The translations under genes were made by a program, and so were the position numbers. From contig OX246744.1 of the NCBI GenBank assembly GCA_945910005.1, positions 87,501 to 151,500 of the forward strand: a stretch of 64,000 nucleotides of DNA, in the 5' to 3' direction. Shown here one piece after another: positions 60,201 through 62,860 of this stretch. Each line of letters starts with the position of its first letter. Within the stretch, counting starts at the first letter, position 1. The notes beneath the pieces are model-generated. The model saw only the letters and a program-made list of their open reading frames with translations, did not search any database and was not told the origin of the DNA. The stretch comes from Isoperla grammatica. Lineage: Eukaryota; Arthropoda; Insecta; Plecoptera; Perlodidae.

Positions 60201-62860
60201 CACTCACAGTCTGTGCTCATGGGATACGGCCCCGGGGAGTTGGGGGAGGCAATCACACCCCTCCTGTCTCGGATCGACCCCCCGCACGTAGCTGGGAACA
60301 GAGCGCCCACATAAATAGGGAGGGTGCAATTTTTAGAAATTTTTGATGGTTTAAATGTTTTAGATTTTATAAACAAAATTGCAAATTTTATTATTTTTTG
60401 ATTTTATTTTTAATTTTCAAAATTTTACCAAATATTGTTATTGTTATTTTAACTGAACTCTAAAATACCTAAGAAGAAAAAAATCATATTTTCATACATG
60501 TGTTTATTACTCACCCCATTGTAAACATTTAAAAATAACTTAATGTACCATAATAAAGACCAATAAATAAACTTATCATTGATATAACTGCTACAATAAT
60601 ATATTCTAATCTTGGTTTATGAATAAATCGGGAAAAGTTGTAAAACGCCCACCACAGGAAAATGGACCTGTTTTATAATGACCAGCACCCTAAATGTTTA
60701 CAGACTGGTAGAAGGGAGGAAGTAATGGGAAGATCTTATTAAAAAAAACTTACAAATTGATTGATATAATGTAACCAAAAAATTACAATCATTATTGATT
60801 AGTTCTGTCTTTATGACACTCGCCATCATTTAAGTTGAGAAACTGAATGACGGCCCCCTCCATATCCCCTCCACAGCTACCCGACCCCCCTCAACTCCGT
60901 GACAACCTGACAAAATGAAATACGTAACTGAAAATCAGTTTGTTTCAGTTTTTCAGTTTGTTGTTTCATGTTGAGGTGGGTCGGGAGCAGTGGAGGGGAT
61001 AAGGAGGGGGCCGTCATTCTTACAGTTTCTCAACTTTACTAGCAGGTCTCTAATCATTATTGTTAATGAATATTAATATTTAATAATACATGTATGCATG
61101 AAATATGTGTCTATGACAAATCCTATATCTTGCAAAAGATCACTTGGATACTAATAAAAACTGAACTAACTAAACTAAACTAAACTAAACTAAAGCCTGT
61201 AAGTCGAGCGAGTGCTCACCGAGCGAAATTGAAGCCTTGAACCCATCCTTGGGGTCGACGACGTCGGTGAAGTATCTAACGTAGAGCATGTTGCCGGTCG
61301 AGTACACAGAGCTGGGTTTCTCCGAGCAGAACGGTCCACCCAGGAGGGGAGAGTTCTGTGTGGCGCCATCTCTCACCTCCACCGCTGCTTGCAAGCACCT
61401 AGAGTAAACACCCCATTTCCATCTCATAAGATAACTGCCCATTCCAGCAACTCGTGCTAACAAAGAAACTGGGTTTTCAAGGGTTGACAGACGTCGCGAC
61501 TATCAACATTATATCGATAGAGAACAGTCATAGCTGCCGTTTTTTTATGTATTTCGTGAATGAATTTAGGGCCATTGAAATTTATTTTTGTTGTTAAAGT
61601 AGTTTTGTATTGTTAATGAAGTATTAACAATTAATCAAACAGAAATAATGATGATGGATGAAATATTTAAAAATTTACATTTAGTAACACATAAAAGCAA
61701 AACACTCAAACGATGCACACTTTAAGGGAGAACATCAGTTGGAATAACAATTAATAGTAAGGACGTCAACCCTCTCCACAAAGTCCAGGTGAATCCTCTC
61801 CCCGCCGTACATGTGGCGGGGGAATGTAGGGTACTTACCCCGAGGAGGCAGAGAGGTCGAACCTATCCACAAAGTCCAGGTGGATCCGCTCCCCGCCAGG
61901 AGCCATCACGACCCAGGTACATTCAATGTGAGGCGATGGGATGTTGGGGTAGTTGGGTGAGGAGATGTTCACGTACTGACGCTCCACTCCGTCCATCAGC
62001 TTTATGTTACCCCCACACGACCGAGACACCTCTTGGAACTCCATGCGGAAACCCTGGGTAAACAATACAATTGGGCATCCTTTTTAAAACATGCACGCAT
62101 CGTTGTCTATCTGTCAATCAAAATTATGCTAAATTTCAGATATATAAATATACTGCTTTGATAGATAGTGCCTAGAGGCTGGGATAGTATTGAGAGGGAA
62201 AGAATTATAGGAACCAACAGCTCACCTTAAAGAAGATCGGCAGCCATGTTGAGATGGAGATTACATATATTTACAATAATTTACATTTACTAGATATATA
62301 AATATAATGATTTCTTCCAGAGTGAGCTCTTTCCTAACACTTTCCAAAGCATAACTAAATAGTAACTGACAGATAATGTCTAGTTCTGCCATTATTACAT
62401 GTATCATGCAGAGAATAATTCCTAGTTCCTCACTCTCACCTCGTTTCCTCTGAACGCCTGCAACTTGACAAATAACTTGTTGCTCATGGTGTCGGGAACA
62501 TTGGGTAGCTCCCGTCCGCAGTACTTTCCATTACCCAGGAGTGGAGAGTCCTCGCCGTGACCATTTTTCAGCTGGAACCAAGAACACAAGTCACACTTTA
62601 ATTGAACAACATTTGAATTGTGTAATATGTGACGAAAAAGAGTGAGGTTACCATGAGGTAGACGTTGTCGGTGCCACTGCTGCAGCCTCCCTCGCTGGTT
62701 CTGGACAGCGCAAACCGAGTGAACGTGACGGATATATTACGACCCGTACGAACGGTGATGTTCCACTGGCAGTTGAGGAGACGGGACCTGGGGTTACCGG
62801 TGACCGTTTCGTTGGTAACCTCGATAACTCCGTTGCTGTCTGTCAGCAGGCCGCCGCAGC
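816..62860 (-). CDS. CUBN: Cubilin-like multi-CUB receptor gene (21 internal exons, both ends outside window)
   Basis: Exons in transcript order: 62652-62860, 62440-62571, 61839-62053, 61220-61398, 60064-60291, 45001-45162, 44609-44787, 43819-43984, 43426-43629, 42764-42852, 40743-40922, 31625-31844, 17203-17387, 14862-15008, 14484-14663, 11754-11943, 10154-10277, 3225-3451, 2563-2792, 1734-1896, 816-1021. Every junction keeps phase, and the sum (3815 nt) equals one 2-nt split codon plus 1271 codons. Translation gives ten full CUB domains and half of another. Each starts near a CGG-type motif and has the usual pattern: SPxxP, C.W, F.LE, a Cys before DxLxV.DG, YCG, and a closing GF. Domains are mostly split over two exons, with a phase-1 intron just before the first Cys. 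Cubilin has 27 CUB domains and acts in endocytosis of protein ligands at the apical surface. No EGF repeats or anchor region are in this window. A different long CUB-only protein is the alternative. Confidence 0.85.
1056..1143 (-). pseudogene. Partial duplicate of the CUB-K exon inside the upstream intron
   Basis: Bases 1056-1143 repeat about 918-1004 almost exactly, covering the part from NVTNSS to RCRW. It lacks an acceptor and the Cys start, and sits just upstream of the real exon on the minus strand. One visible difference is cggaagatg versus cgggagatg. Confidence 0.85.
1150..1763 (-). repeat. 58-bp tandem array carrying ten copies of an exon end and splice donor
   Basis: Eleven units of 58 bp. 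On the minus strand each holds the last codons of exon 1734-1896 (about TAAVTSVP) followed by donor GTGAGTTG. Donors end exon sequence at 1734 and then every 58 bp down to 1212. The last unit (about 1154) is degenerate. Units are nearly identical. The array occupies most of the 712-bp intron 1022-1733. Confidence 0.9.
1734..1896 (-). CDS. CUBN: Cubilin exon, CUB-J second half, donor lies in a 58-bp array
   Basis: Acceptor cgttttgtag, then IRDGTTQFSDLIGTYCGEQP, LWVRFASDG and GFTATVTSVP. Donor T|GTGAGT (phase 1). With the previous exon it gives the canonical DYLEIRDG. The exon end and donor are the first unit of a 58-bp tandem array that fills most of the next intron. Confidence 0.86.
2563..2792 (-). 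CDS. CUBN: Cubilin exon, CUB-J first half
   Basis: Acceptor tgcgcag, then EKAGCGGKMTIGPSATTLHS, DCHWLLTG, LQLTSL and CACDYLE. Donor GAG|GTGAGC (phase 0). Confidence 0.86.
3225..3451 (-). CDS. CUBN: Cubilin exon, CUB-I second half
   Basis: Acceptor ctctttcag, then FTSLELEHSYHCHYDSVSLY, VGQFCGNL and NFRVRADVLF. Donor G|GTGAGT (phase 1). Confidence 0.86.
3600..4891. mobile_element. hAT-type non-autonomous element with a second element nested inside
   Basis: Ends are TAGGGCTGGGC and its inverse GCCCAGCCCTA. The flanking octamers tttcagtt (3592-3599) and gttcagtt (4892-4899) match 7 of 8, as expected for a hAT target duplication. Both ends are rich in tatcgat motifs. No transposase frame is present. 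A second family is inserted at 3780-4602. Confidence 0.75.
3780..4602. mobile_element. GGGGTGGGC-family hAT-like element, nested copy
   Basis: Ends TAGGGGTGGGC and GCCCACCCCTA, with subterminal tcgaactcgaa repeats. It shares most of its length with 12178-13114, and its internal part with 29640-30130. No clear target duplication surrounds this copy. Confidence 0.72.
5022..9240. repeat. 4.2-kb minisatellite, units of about 58-64 bp
   Basis: Roughly 67 units of a motif running from gcttttcttcactcccttac to cagatgataactgtgacatg and a variable gtgtgtacatacag part. Units differ mainly by a 5-bp ttaat indel and by loss of the ctccc block. Where the unit is 63 bp, all-repeat reading frames stay open, which explains the long ORFs here; I do not regard these as genes. 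Each plus-strand unit has a polypyrimidine tract followed by CAG, like a splice acceptor. The array lies in the cubilin intron between 10154 and 3451. Confidence 0.93.
9241..10153. other. Intron, nothing recognised
   Basis: AT-rich unique-looking sequence between the minisatellite and the cubilin exon. No exon, repeat or element with clear ends was seen. Confidence 0.4.
10154..10277 (-). CDS. CUBN: Cubilin exon, CUB-I first half, with a GC donor
   Basis: Acceptor gatttcag, then GCGSDIRAPGVIEI, NCTWTI and NNVIVV. The only junction that keeps the CUB frame uses the non-canonical donor CAG|GCAAGC (phase 2), joining to FTSLELEHSYHCHYDSV. The nearby GT at 10129-10128 would shift the next exon out of the CUB frame. 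Confidence 0.82.
10795..11803 (-). repeat. 79-bp tandem array carrying eleven intact splice donors
   Basis: About 12 units of 79 bp. On the minus strand each holds the end of exon 11754-11943 (from YVERKG-like to FEVS) plus donor GTAAGTATC. One unit near 11197 has lost 4 bp of the donor, and the most distal unit (about 10800-10860) is degenerate. The open plus-strand frames across it are repeat artefacts. Confidence 0.9.
11754..11943 (-). CDS. CUBN: Cubilin exon, CUB-H second half, donor lies in a 79-bp array
   Basis: Acceptor cgtttttag, then ICRYDNVTLYG, LGTYCGTNMP, LTLDFRSD and GFVMEFEVS. Donor A|GTAAGT (phase 1). The exon end and donor are the first copy of a 79-bp tandem array continuing to about 10795. 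The long uninterrupted frames in the array come from these repeats. Confidence 0.85.
12178..13114. mobile_element. GGGGTGGGC-family hAT-like element with 8-bp target duplication
   Basis: Ends TAGGGGTGGGCGAAC and GTTCGCCCACCCCTA-like (one mismatch). The exact 8-bp duplication taatatag is at 12170-12177 and 13115-13122. The interior includes a duplicated block near 12590-12830 (cttgcggaaatttaaggaac). No coding capacity. It is full length relative to the copy at 3780-4602. Confidence 0.88.
13600..14160 (+). pseudogene. Non-LTR retrotransposon 3' end, interrupted
   Basis: Translation shows the C-terminal part of a LINE reverse-transcriptase polyprotein: ILTYAAETW, REESQIQAAEMRFLRS, then LRWFGHMKRM, and further on GRPRKRWKEKIAEDL and WEQVEEVRLWEDRKRW. 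The tail ends in gatgatgatga repeats. Between about 13886 and 13962 it is interrupted by an insert ending in a (CTA)n run, which breaks the frame. It lies in the cubilin intron 11944-14483. Confidence 0.8.
14484..14663 (-). CDS. CUBN: Cubilin exon, CUB-H first half
   Basis: 60 codons. Acceptor ttgttttcag, then ARWKTSCGGIVTG, IISPGYPDAY, CNYTIL and FTTFQLEAGYGS. Donor TCG|GTGAGA (phase 0). Confidence 0.86.
14862..15008 (-). CDS. CUBN: Cubilin exon, CUB-G second half
   Basis: 49 codons, phase 0 at both ends: VYDYQPGVDDWNKMGRYCGR, then LKILFRSN and DGFQ. Acceptor ttacctcag, donor CAG|GTGAGA. Confidence 0.85.
15009..17202. other. Cubilin intron: short tandem duplication and dispersed repeat
   Basis: A 37-bp unit is duplicated in tandem at 15274-15347. 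Bases 16080-16760 resemble 23640-24270 and, more weakly, 50580-50720, including a tttgaacc motif and a ttgatt-ggtgat block, so this is a dispersed repeat family with no protein. An open frame at 15337-15729 matches nothing I recognise. Confidence 0.5.
17203..17387 (-). CDS. CUBN: Cubilin exon, CUB-G first half
   Basis: Acceptor tgttgtgtag, then GCGGIFHGKTGELASPGFPS, CEWELRV, FINRFHLE and CVNDFVE. Donor GAG|GTCTGT (phase 0) is weak, but it joins to VYDYQPG to give the expected FVEVYD. The intron just upstream (17388-31624) contains the whole TOG gene on the other strand. Confidence 0.86.
17750..30325 (+). CDS. TOG-domain protein, TOGARAM/crescerin-like, complete 13-exon gene
   Basis: Exons: 17750-17818, 18922-19051, 19294-19436, 20138-20227, 22024-22164, 22761-22889, 25795-26024, 26581-26715, 27036-27161, 27690-27882, 28333-28646, 28725-28851, 30290-30325. 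Phases agree at every junction and the sum is 1863 nt, 620 aa. It starts MSFHPTHTKVSP and ends SAIFDEDEN then TGA, with AATAAA at 30351. Residues about 399-608 form alpha-helical HEAT-like repeats typical of a TOG domain (YRHLIQLLRSLRSTVVRIAC, NALVRIAVARLLTC, EYARKLYRQLLEY). TOGARAM proteins bind tubulin and act on ciliary or axonemal microtubules. The N-terminal 400 residues are charged and unrecognised. Exon 6 may use a GC donor (AAG|GCAAGG at 22890) or a GT six bases later. The gene lies entirely in one cubilin intron on the opposite strand. Confidence 0.82.
23232..24768. repeat. Inverted repeat pair enclosing other repeats
   Basis: A block starting caatagaccatttcaaaaac at 23236 recurs inverted, ending near 24763. 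About 55 bp match, including ctaggaccctttgta and tatcatcacgg. Between the arms are a LINE-like tail, a dispersed repeat and a second LINE tail. This may be the ends of a composite element; no target duplication was found. Confidence 0.55.
24378..24660 (+). pseudogene. Non-LTR retrotransposon 3' end fragment
   Basis: Encodes SVENRGRSWNEVEAERLWEN followed by RERWRELLNSPL, the same C-terminal motif (W.EVE..RLWE.R.RW) as the fragment at 13600-14160, but diverged. It ends in tata repeats near 24661. Confidence 0.65.
27690..28851 (+). CDS. TOG domain exons 10-12
   Basis: Exon 10 (27690-27882) runs from NESARGLEE to ELFRTMKCTLRP. Exon 11 (28333-28646) begins EFDEIGGILVHKTADTN. Exon 12 (28725-28851) begins EYARKLYRQL and ends EKTMIKLKYD. 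GC content and codon use are clearly coding-like against the AT-rich introns. The 3' part of exon 10 with its donor is duplicated in the intron. Confidence 0.88.
27768..28023 (+). repeat. 128-bp tandem duplication of the end of TOG exon 10 with its donor
   Basis: Bases 27768-27895 and 27896-28023 are virtually identical. Each holds the coding part from YMNTVYRHL to CTLRP and donor CCG|GTAAGT (27882 and 28010). The second copy has no acceptor and is intronic if the first donor is used. Confidence 0.92.
28852..30289. other. Last intron of the TOG gene, mostly transposon
   Basis: Holds the hAT-like element 29522-30219. The first 650 bases contain several aggccta motifs and no recognisable exon. 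Confidence 0.5.
29522..30219. mobile_element. hAT-like element containing a truncated GGGGTGGGC-family copy
   Basis: Ends CAGTGCTTAATTT and AAATTAAGCACTG. Flanking octamers ctctgtac (29514-29521) and ctctctac (30220-30227) match 7 of 8. Subterminal ggcggac and gtccgcc blocks are inverted. The interior from about 29640 to 30130 is the 3' half of the family at 12178-13114, ending CCCACCCCTA. It lies in the last intron of the TOG gene. Confidence 0.78.
30668..31149. mobile_element. hAT-like MITE with exact 8-bp target duplication
   Basis: Ends CAGTGTTGTTAAGTAGC and GTAGCTTTAACAACACTG. The duplication gtcacaat is at 30660-30667 and 31150-31157. The interior is rich in gtagc/gctac motifs that can pair. 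No coding capacity. It sits just after the TOG-gene polyadenylation site. Confidence 0.9.
31625..31844 (-). CDS. CUBN: Cubilin exon, CUB-F second half
   Basis: Acceptor gtttccag, then IHFNNLDLEASCDKDYVV, VVGKYCGNNVP, DFHSDS and GFNLTL. Donor G|GTGAGT (phase 1). The E and D residues typical of calcium-binding CUB domains are visible (LEAS, CDKDY, HSDS). Confidence 0.88.
32200..32372 (+). mobile_element. tRNA-like SINE, target of the ISL2EU insertion
   Basis: Contains an A-box-like tggcttatgcag near 32214 and a good B box, ggttctaatcc, at about 32268, followed by a non-tRNA body and a tail with atcatca. The ISL2EU terminus begins right in this tail. No intact tRNA cloverleaf. Confidence 0.55.
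32564..32588 (+). promoter_or_regulatory. CRE-like block shared upstream of both transposon genes
   Basis: TGACGTCATCGGCCT with following ACGCT, 40 bases before the nuclease ATG, matches in inverted orientation 40212-40236 before the transposase ATG (19 of 25 positions). TGACGTCA is the CREB/ATF core. A shared promoter element is an inference; it could instead be a diverged subterminal repeat. Confidence 0.45.
32628..34691 (+). CDS. ISL2EU YqaJ-type nuclease with SWIM-like zinc finger, 437 aa
   Basis: Exons 32628-32758, 33412-33608, 33706-34691 sum to 1314 nt with no stop. The first exon (MTEQGFKKGQSDNLCRID) is short. Residues 102-114 form a SWIM-like CxxC...CxH finger (C102, C105, C112, H114), split by the second intron. 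The YqaJ domain spans about residues 255-400: GRITASK, E304 in GRTLE, D338 in SPDAV, and E347/K349 in VEVKCP, the restriction-like nuclease core of YqaJ/lambda exonuclease. All expected catalytic residues are present. AATAAA at 34755. The role of this protein in transposition is not established; end processing is plausible. Confidence 0.88.
34692..36132. other. Spacer between the two convergent transposon genes
   Basis: 3' flanks of both genes. There is an AATAAA for the nuclease gene at 34755 and a minus-strand AATAAA candidate near 35690. It contains diverged internal repeats around agaaaaatattttt (35140 and 35270). No coding frame was recognised. Confidence 0.5.
36133..40144 (-). CDS. ISL2EU transposase, THAP finger plus DDE domain, 569 aa
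   Basis: Exons 39920-40144, 38857-39166, 36133-37307 sum to 1710 nt, phase-consistent. Residues 1-104 are a THAP zinc finger: C22, C27, C70, H73 and the closing VPHIF, split between exons 1 and 2. A helix-turn-helix lies near 331-361 (TLGHDFGISLSQASRIF). The DDE_Tnp_4 catalytic core has D401 (IIDCFEI), D476 (MADRGF) and E524 (HIERVIRRF). All three acidic residues are present and there are no stops, so the enzyme looks intact. Start ATG at 40144, 249 bp from the right terminus. The intron 37308-38856 has a MITE inserted. Confidence 0.9.
37814..38249. mobile_element. TTAA-flanked MITE inside the transposase intron
   Basis: TTAA at 37814-37817 and 38246-38249 flanks inverted ends (ggctcattcacaatcag and its near inverse). 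Subterminal ggcgtaaggcgtaagg repeats are inverted at the other end. TTAA duplication is typical of piggyBac-mobilised MITEs. It postdates the ISL2EU insertion or was carried along with it. Confidence 0.85.
40444..40820 (-). repeat. 93-bp in-frame tandem array carrying four splice donors
   Basis: Four units of 93 bp. On the minus strand each holds FPANYPPDTDC-like to GQSIK coding sequence and donor AAG|GTAAGC (exon ends at 40743, 40650, 40557, 40464). Intron bases read through as VSHKSPGA without a stop. The array ends about 35 bp from the ISL2EU right terminus. Confidence 0.93.
40743..40922 (-). CDS. CUBN: Cubilin exon, end of CUB-E and CUB-F first half, flanked by splice-site arrays
   Basis: Acceptor gttggcag, then ASAGTWHGSVTFALSYKTSP, CGGQL, TSPGFPANYP, CAWSVEF and GQSIK. 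Donor AAG|GTAAGC (phase 0). On the acceptor side are eight 148-bp copies containing this acceptor. On the donor side are four 93-bp copies containing this donor. Because 93 is a multiple of 3, the frame stays open to the last donor, so a longer exon 40464-40922 is possible. Confidence 0.85.
40822..41997 (-). repeat. 148-bp tandem array carrying eight splice acceptors
   Basis: Eight units, mostly 148 bp, one short by about 8 bp. On the minus strand each holds acceptor gttgttggcag, about 94 nt of the 5' part of exon 40743-40922 (ASAGTWHG to TETVT), then an AAGGGTAGCC donor-like sequence. Exon starts at 40922, 41062, 41210, 41358, 41506, 41654, 41802 and 41939. The last unit has a small insert after gcctcat. 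Confidence 0.93.
41998..42763. other. Intron with AT microsatellite
   Basis: An (AT)n tract of about 40 bp at 42160-42200 with AT-rich flanks; otherwise nothing recognised. Confidence 0.5.
42764..42852 (-). CDS. CUBN: Cubilin exon, CUB-E middle (89 nt)
   Basis: A short exon with no separate open frame of its own. It runs from acceptor ctgttaacag, encodes GGKVRLADFCGNF then FPSTKLK, and ends at donor AAG|GTATTG (phase 0). It joins the neighbouring exons in frame and supplies the FCG motif. Confidence 0.78.
43426..43629 (-). CDS. CUBN: Cubilin exon, CUB-E first part
   Basis: Acceptor tgttgcag, then ACVGDFNGSSGVIVSP, FCEWENV and QQSTSVVSMSA. Donor A|GTAAGT (phase 1). CVG replaces the usual CGG. 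Confidence 0.8.
43819..43984 (-). CDS. CUBN: Cubilin exon, CUB-D second half
   Basis: Acceptor gtttccag, then FYNDHEYKARIVSYNSTS, MLVHLWLRRS and GFKAVYSS. Donor G|GTGCGT (phase 1). It lacks a YCG motif, so this domain may have lost one disulphide. Confidence 0.8.
44220..44345 (+). mobile_element. Possible tRNA-like SINE
   Basis: An A-box-like ttggtggcaag and a B-box-like gggctcgaccc about 30 bases later are followed by a short body and an aataataata tail. Related units were not aligned in this window, so this rests on the internal boxes alone. Confidence 0.4.
44444..44598. mobile_element. 155-bp palindromic MITE with TTAA ends
   Basis: A nearly perfect palindrome: arms of about 52 bp start TTAAGGTTGGAATTCATAG and include ggcccctacacctagggg, with a loop around 44500-44540. 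TTAA at 44444-44447 and 44595-44598. The element starts 10 bases beyond the end of cubilin exon 44609-44787, next to its donor. Confidence 0.88.
44609..44787 (-). CDS. CUBN: Cubilin exon, CUB-D first half
   Basis: Acceptor gttgcag, then ACGGDLDTPNGVFETPVS, CVWKITV and LLDFDLEP. Donor CAG|GTGAAT (phase 0). A 155-bp TTAA-flanked MITE begins only 10 bases past the exon end. Confidence 0.86.
45001..45162 (-). CDS. CUBN: Cubilin exon, CUB-C second half
   Basis: Acceptor tgtgtttag, then SLRNNLGVFCNLLGPN, EAVISFHSV and FNGFKLFF. Donor G|GTACGT (phase 1). The YCG position is FCN, a tolerated variant. Confidence 0.82.
45163..46279. other. Intron, no exon recognised
   Basis: AT-rich. A frame at 45763-46029 on minus is open and not very AT-rich, but it lacks any family signature and any link to the CUB exons. 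A B-box-like ggttctaatcc at about 46160 hints at a SINE remnant. Confidence 0.35.
46280..50460. repeat. 4.2-kb minisatellite, 37-40 bp units in two subfamilies
   Basis: About 110 units. To about 48.0 kb the unit is about 39-40 bp (cttatgactgacaggctg, then gtccaccccc). After that it is 37 bp (cttatgactgaggctgtg, then cagtccgaccgc). Each unit contains the palindrome ctgtgtacgacacag. The minus-strand frames are repeat artefacts. It lies in the cubilin intron 45163-60063. Confidence 0.94.
50683..50720 (+). promoter_or_regulatory. Possible TATA/Inr promoter of the small secreted-protein gene
   Basis: atataaga at 50683-50690 and an initiator-like tttagtc with its A at 50717, about 33 bases apart, followed by an ATG at 50766. 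The surrounding bases 50580-50700 resemble a dispersed repeat, so this could be coincidental. Confidence 0.35.
50766..55499 (+). CDS. Small secreted or membrane protein, two exons, unknown family
   Basis: Proposed exons 50766-50776 (ATG GCA AAC TG|GTAAGA) and 55097-55499 (after atgcatcacag) give 137 aa in phase. The N-terminus MANWTKLLVLTMLVLLVVDD is a strong signal peptide, with cleavage likely after VTA (residue 23). Residues 24-60 are basic and polar, ending in the dibasic run KRSRR (55-59), a possible furin site. Residues 68-86 are moderately and 92-113 strongly hydrophobic. AATAAA at 55975. An alternative is a single exon from the ATG at 55089 (MHHRTKLLVL), also a good signal peptide. 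No family recognised. Nested in a cubilin intron. Confidence 0.5.
50777..53354. other. Intergenic/intronic stretch with a poly-G run and MITE
   Basis: A G homopolymer at about 51004-51024, an (agata)n-like tract near 51930, and the hAT MITE 52269-52631. The rest is AT-rich without recognisable genes. Confidence 0.45.
52269..52631. mobile_element. hAT-like MITE with exact 8-bp target duplication
   Basis: Ends TAAGGTTGCCCAT and ATGGGCAACCTTA. The duplication attaatac is at 52261-52268 and 52632-52639. Subterminal atcgat/catcgatgtt motifs. No coding capacity. Confidence 0.9.
53355..54503. mobile_element. Large foldback element, about 445-bp inverted arms
   Basis: Arms 53355-53803 and 54064-54503 are nearly identical inverted copies, separated by a loop of about 260 bp. 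They begin aattgaccagtttccttaac. Differences include a 7-bp indel near 53770 and single bases. No coding frame. Family not recognised and no target duplication found. Confidence 0.88.
56138..56483. repeat. Inverted pair of 77-bp blocks with matching reading frames
   Basis: 56138-56214 and 56405-56483 are inverted copies. Both read WPSSKEFIR, then RNAFPSYPHQC, in frames pointing toward each other. Differences change residues mildly, so both may derive from a coding sequence, possibly a transposase fragment. Family not identified. Confidence 0.6.
56636..57253 (+). CDS. Lys/Glu-rich low-complexity protein, 205 aa
   Basis: An open frame from ATG 56636 (good context, gcaATGG) to TAG. An acceptor-like tttttgtttag lies just before, at 56626, so an upstream 5' exon is likely. 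The protein starts MESKDEGQKIKEVKIKKNKK. It is almost entirely K, E, T, S, D and Q, with KKAKKGKK-type basic clusters suggesting nuclear localisation, and an acidic tail. No folded domain. AATAAA at 57462. The frame stays open over 600 nt in a stop-rich AT background, but low-complexity sequence makes that weaker evidence. Nested in a cubilin intron. Confidence 0.6.
   Translation: MESKDEGQKIKEVKIKKNKKDGKMKLVEEEMPEMEIEIVEEKVMKKNSKKTKKLSKPVQEEDLSMEEEGVQEKPQKAKKAKKGKKLAKEPQMTEEEVTGNKNEMKTKKQKGDKKSTKEATIAEEIEETVDQMFVEEAVAENDHSQKKPSKTKEDKKTNAKHEDKACRKKCEVEPEQVEAEEEESVELDNTHTQEDATLTEDCNPV
57500..60063. other. Intron with a MITE and a possible solo LTR-like segment
   Basis: Contains the TA-flanked MITE 57741-57915. 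The stretch 59270-59590 is less AT-rich, has a late AATAAA (59481) and starts near tgttcag and ends near ctaca, loosely like an LTR. No matching second copy or primer site was seen. Confidence 0.35.
57741..57915. mobile_element. Pogo/Tigger-like MITE with TA duplication
   Basis: Ends CAGTAAAACTTCTTTGT and ATAAAGAAGTTTCACTG, flanked by TA at 57739-57740 and 57916-57917. The cagtnaaact terminus resembles pogo-family ends. No coding capacity. Confidence 0.75.
60064..60291 (-). CDS. CUBN: Cubilin exon, CUB-C first half
   Basis: Acceptor ttcccag, then TCGGSIRDRRGVIASPNSPG, CEWRIV and QIDLYRRGNNCSAADFISV. Donor G|GTGAGT (phase 1). The following intron is about 14.9 kb and holds a minisatellite, a large foldback and two opposite-strand genes. 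Confidence 0.88.
60833..61038. repeat. Foldback with about 68-bp arms
   Basis: Arms around 60833-60900 and 60970-61038: gttgagaaactg, then aatgacggccccctcc, and the inverse. The loop is about 70 bp. Probably a MITE. Confidence 0.7.
61165..61194. repeat. (AACTA)n microsatellite
   Basis: About six pentamer copies immediately downstream (minus strand) of cubilin exon 61220-61398. Confidence 0.8.
61220..61398 (-). CDS. CUBN: Cubilin exon, CUB-B second half
   Basis: After acceptor ctctag it reads CLQAAVEVRDG, SPLLGGPFC, MLYVRYFTD and GFKASIS. The donor is G|GTGAGC (phase 1). The first codon is completed from the preceding exon and restores the conserved Cys before VEVRDG. Confidence 0.87.
61767..61806 (-). 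pseudogene. Degenerate copy of the CUB-B exon edge
   Basis: Minus-strand bases read GGERIHLDFVERVD, matching GGERIHLDFVDRFD of exon 61839-62053. The copy is about 35 bp past the exon end, inside the intron, with several substitutions. Confidence 0.8.
61839..62053 (-). CDS. CUBN: Cubilin exon, end of CUB-A and first half of CUB-B
   Basis: It starts with GFRMEF, closing the previous domain, then SCGGNIKL, SSPNYP, ECTWVV and DFVDRFDLSASSG. Phase 0 in, phase 2 out, donor GG|GTAAGT. A degenerate copy of its 3' part lies just downstream at about 61767-61806. Confidence 0.87.
62440..62571 (-). CDS. CUBN: Cubilin exon, CUB-A second half
   Basis: Exactly 44 codons, phase 0 at both ends: LKNGHGEDSPLLGNGKYCGR at the start and KLFVKLQAFRGNE at the end. 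It supplies the YCG motif of the CUB fold. Acceptor ggttccag, donor GAG|GTGAGA. Confidence 0.85.
62652..62860 (-). CDS. CUBN: Cubilin exon, CUB-A first half
   Basis: Acceptor ccccttag before GC TGC GGC GGC (phase 1). It encodes GCGGLLTDSNGVIEV, then NCQWNITV, FTRFAL and DNVYLM. The donor is ATG|GTAACC (phase 0). This is the first coding exon seen in the window; its upstream partner lies beyond 64000 or was not recognised. Confidence 0.85.
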
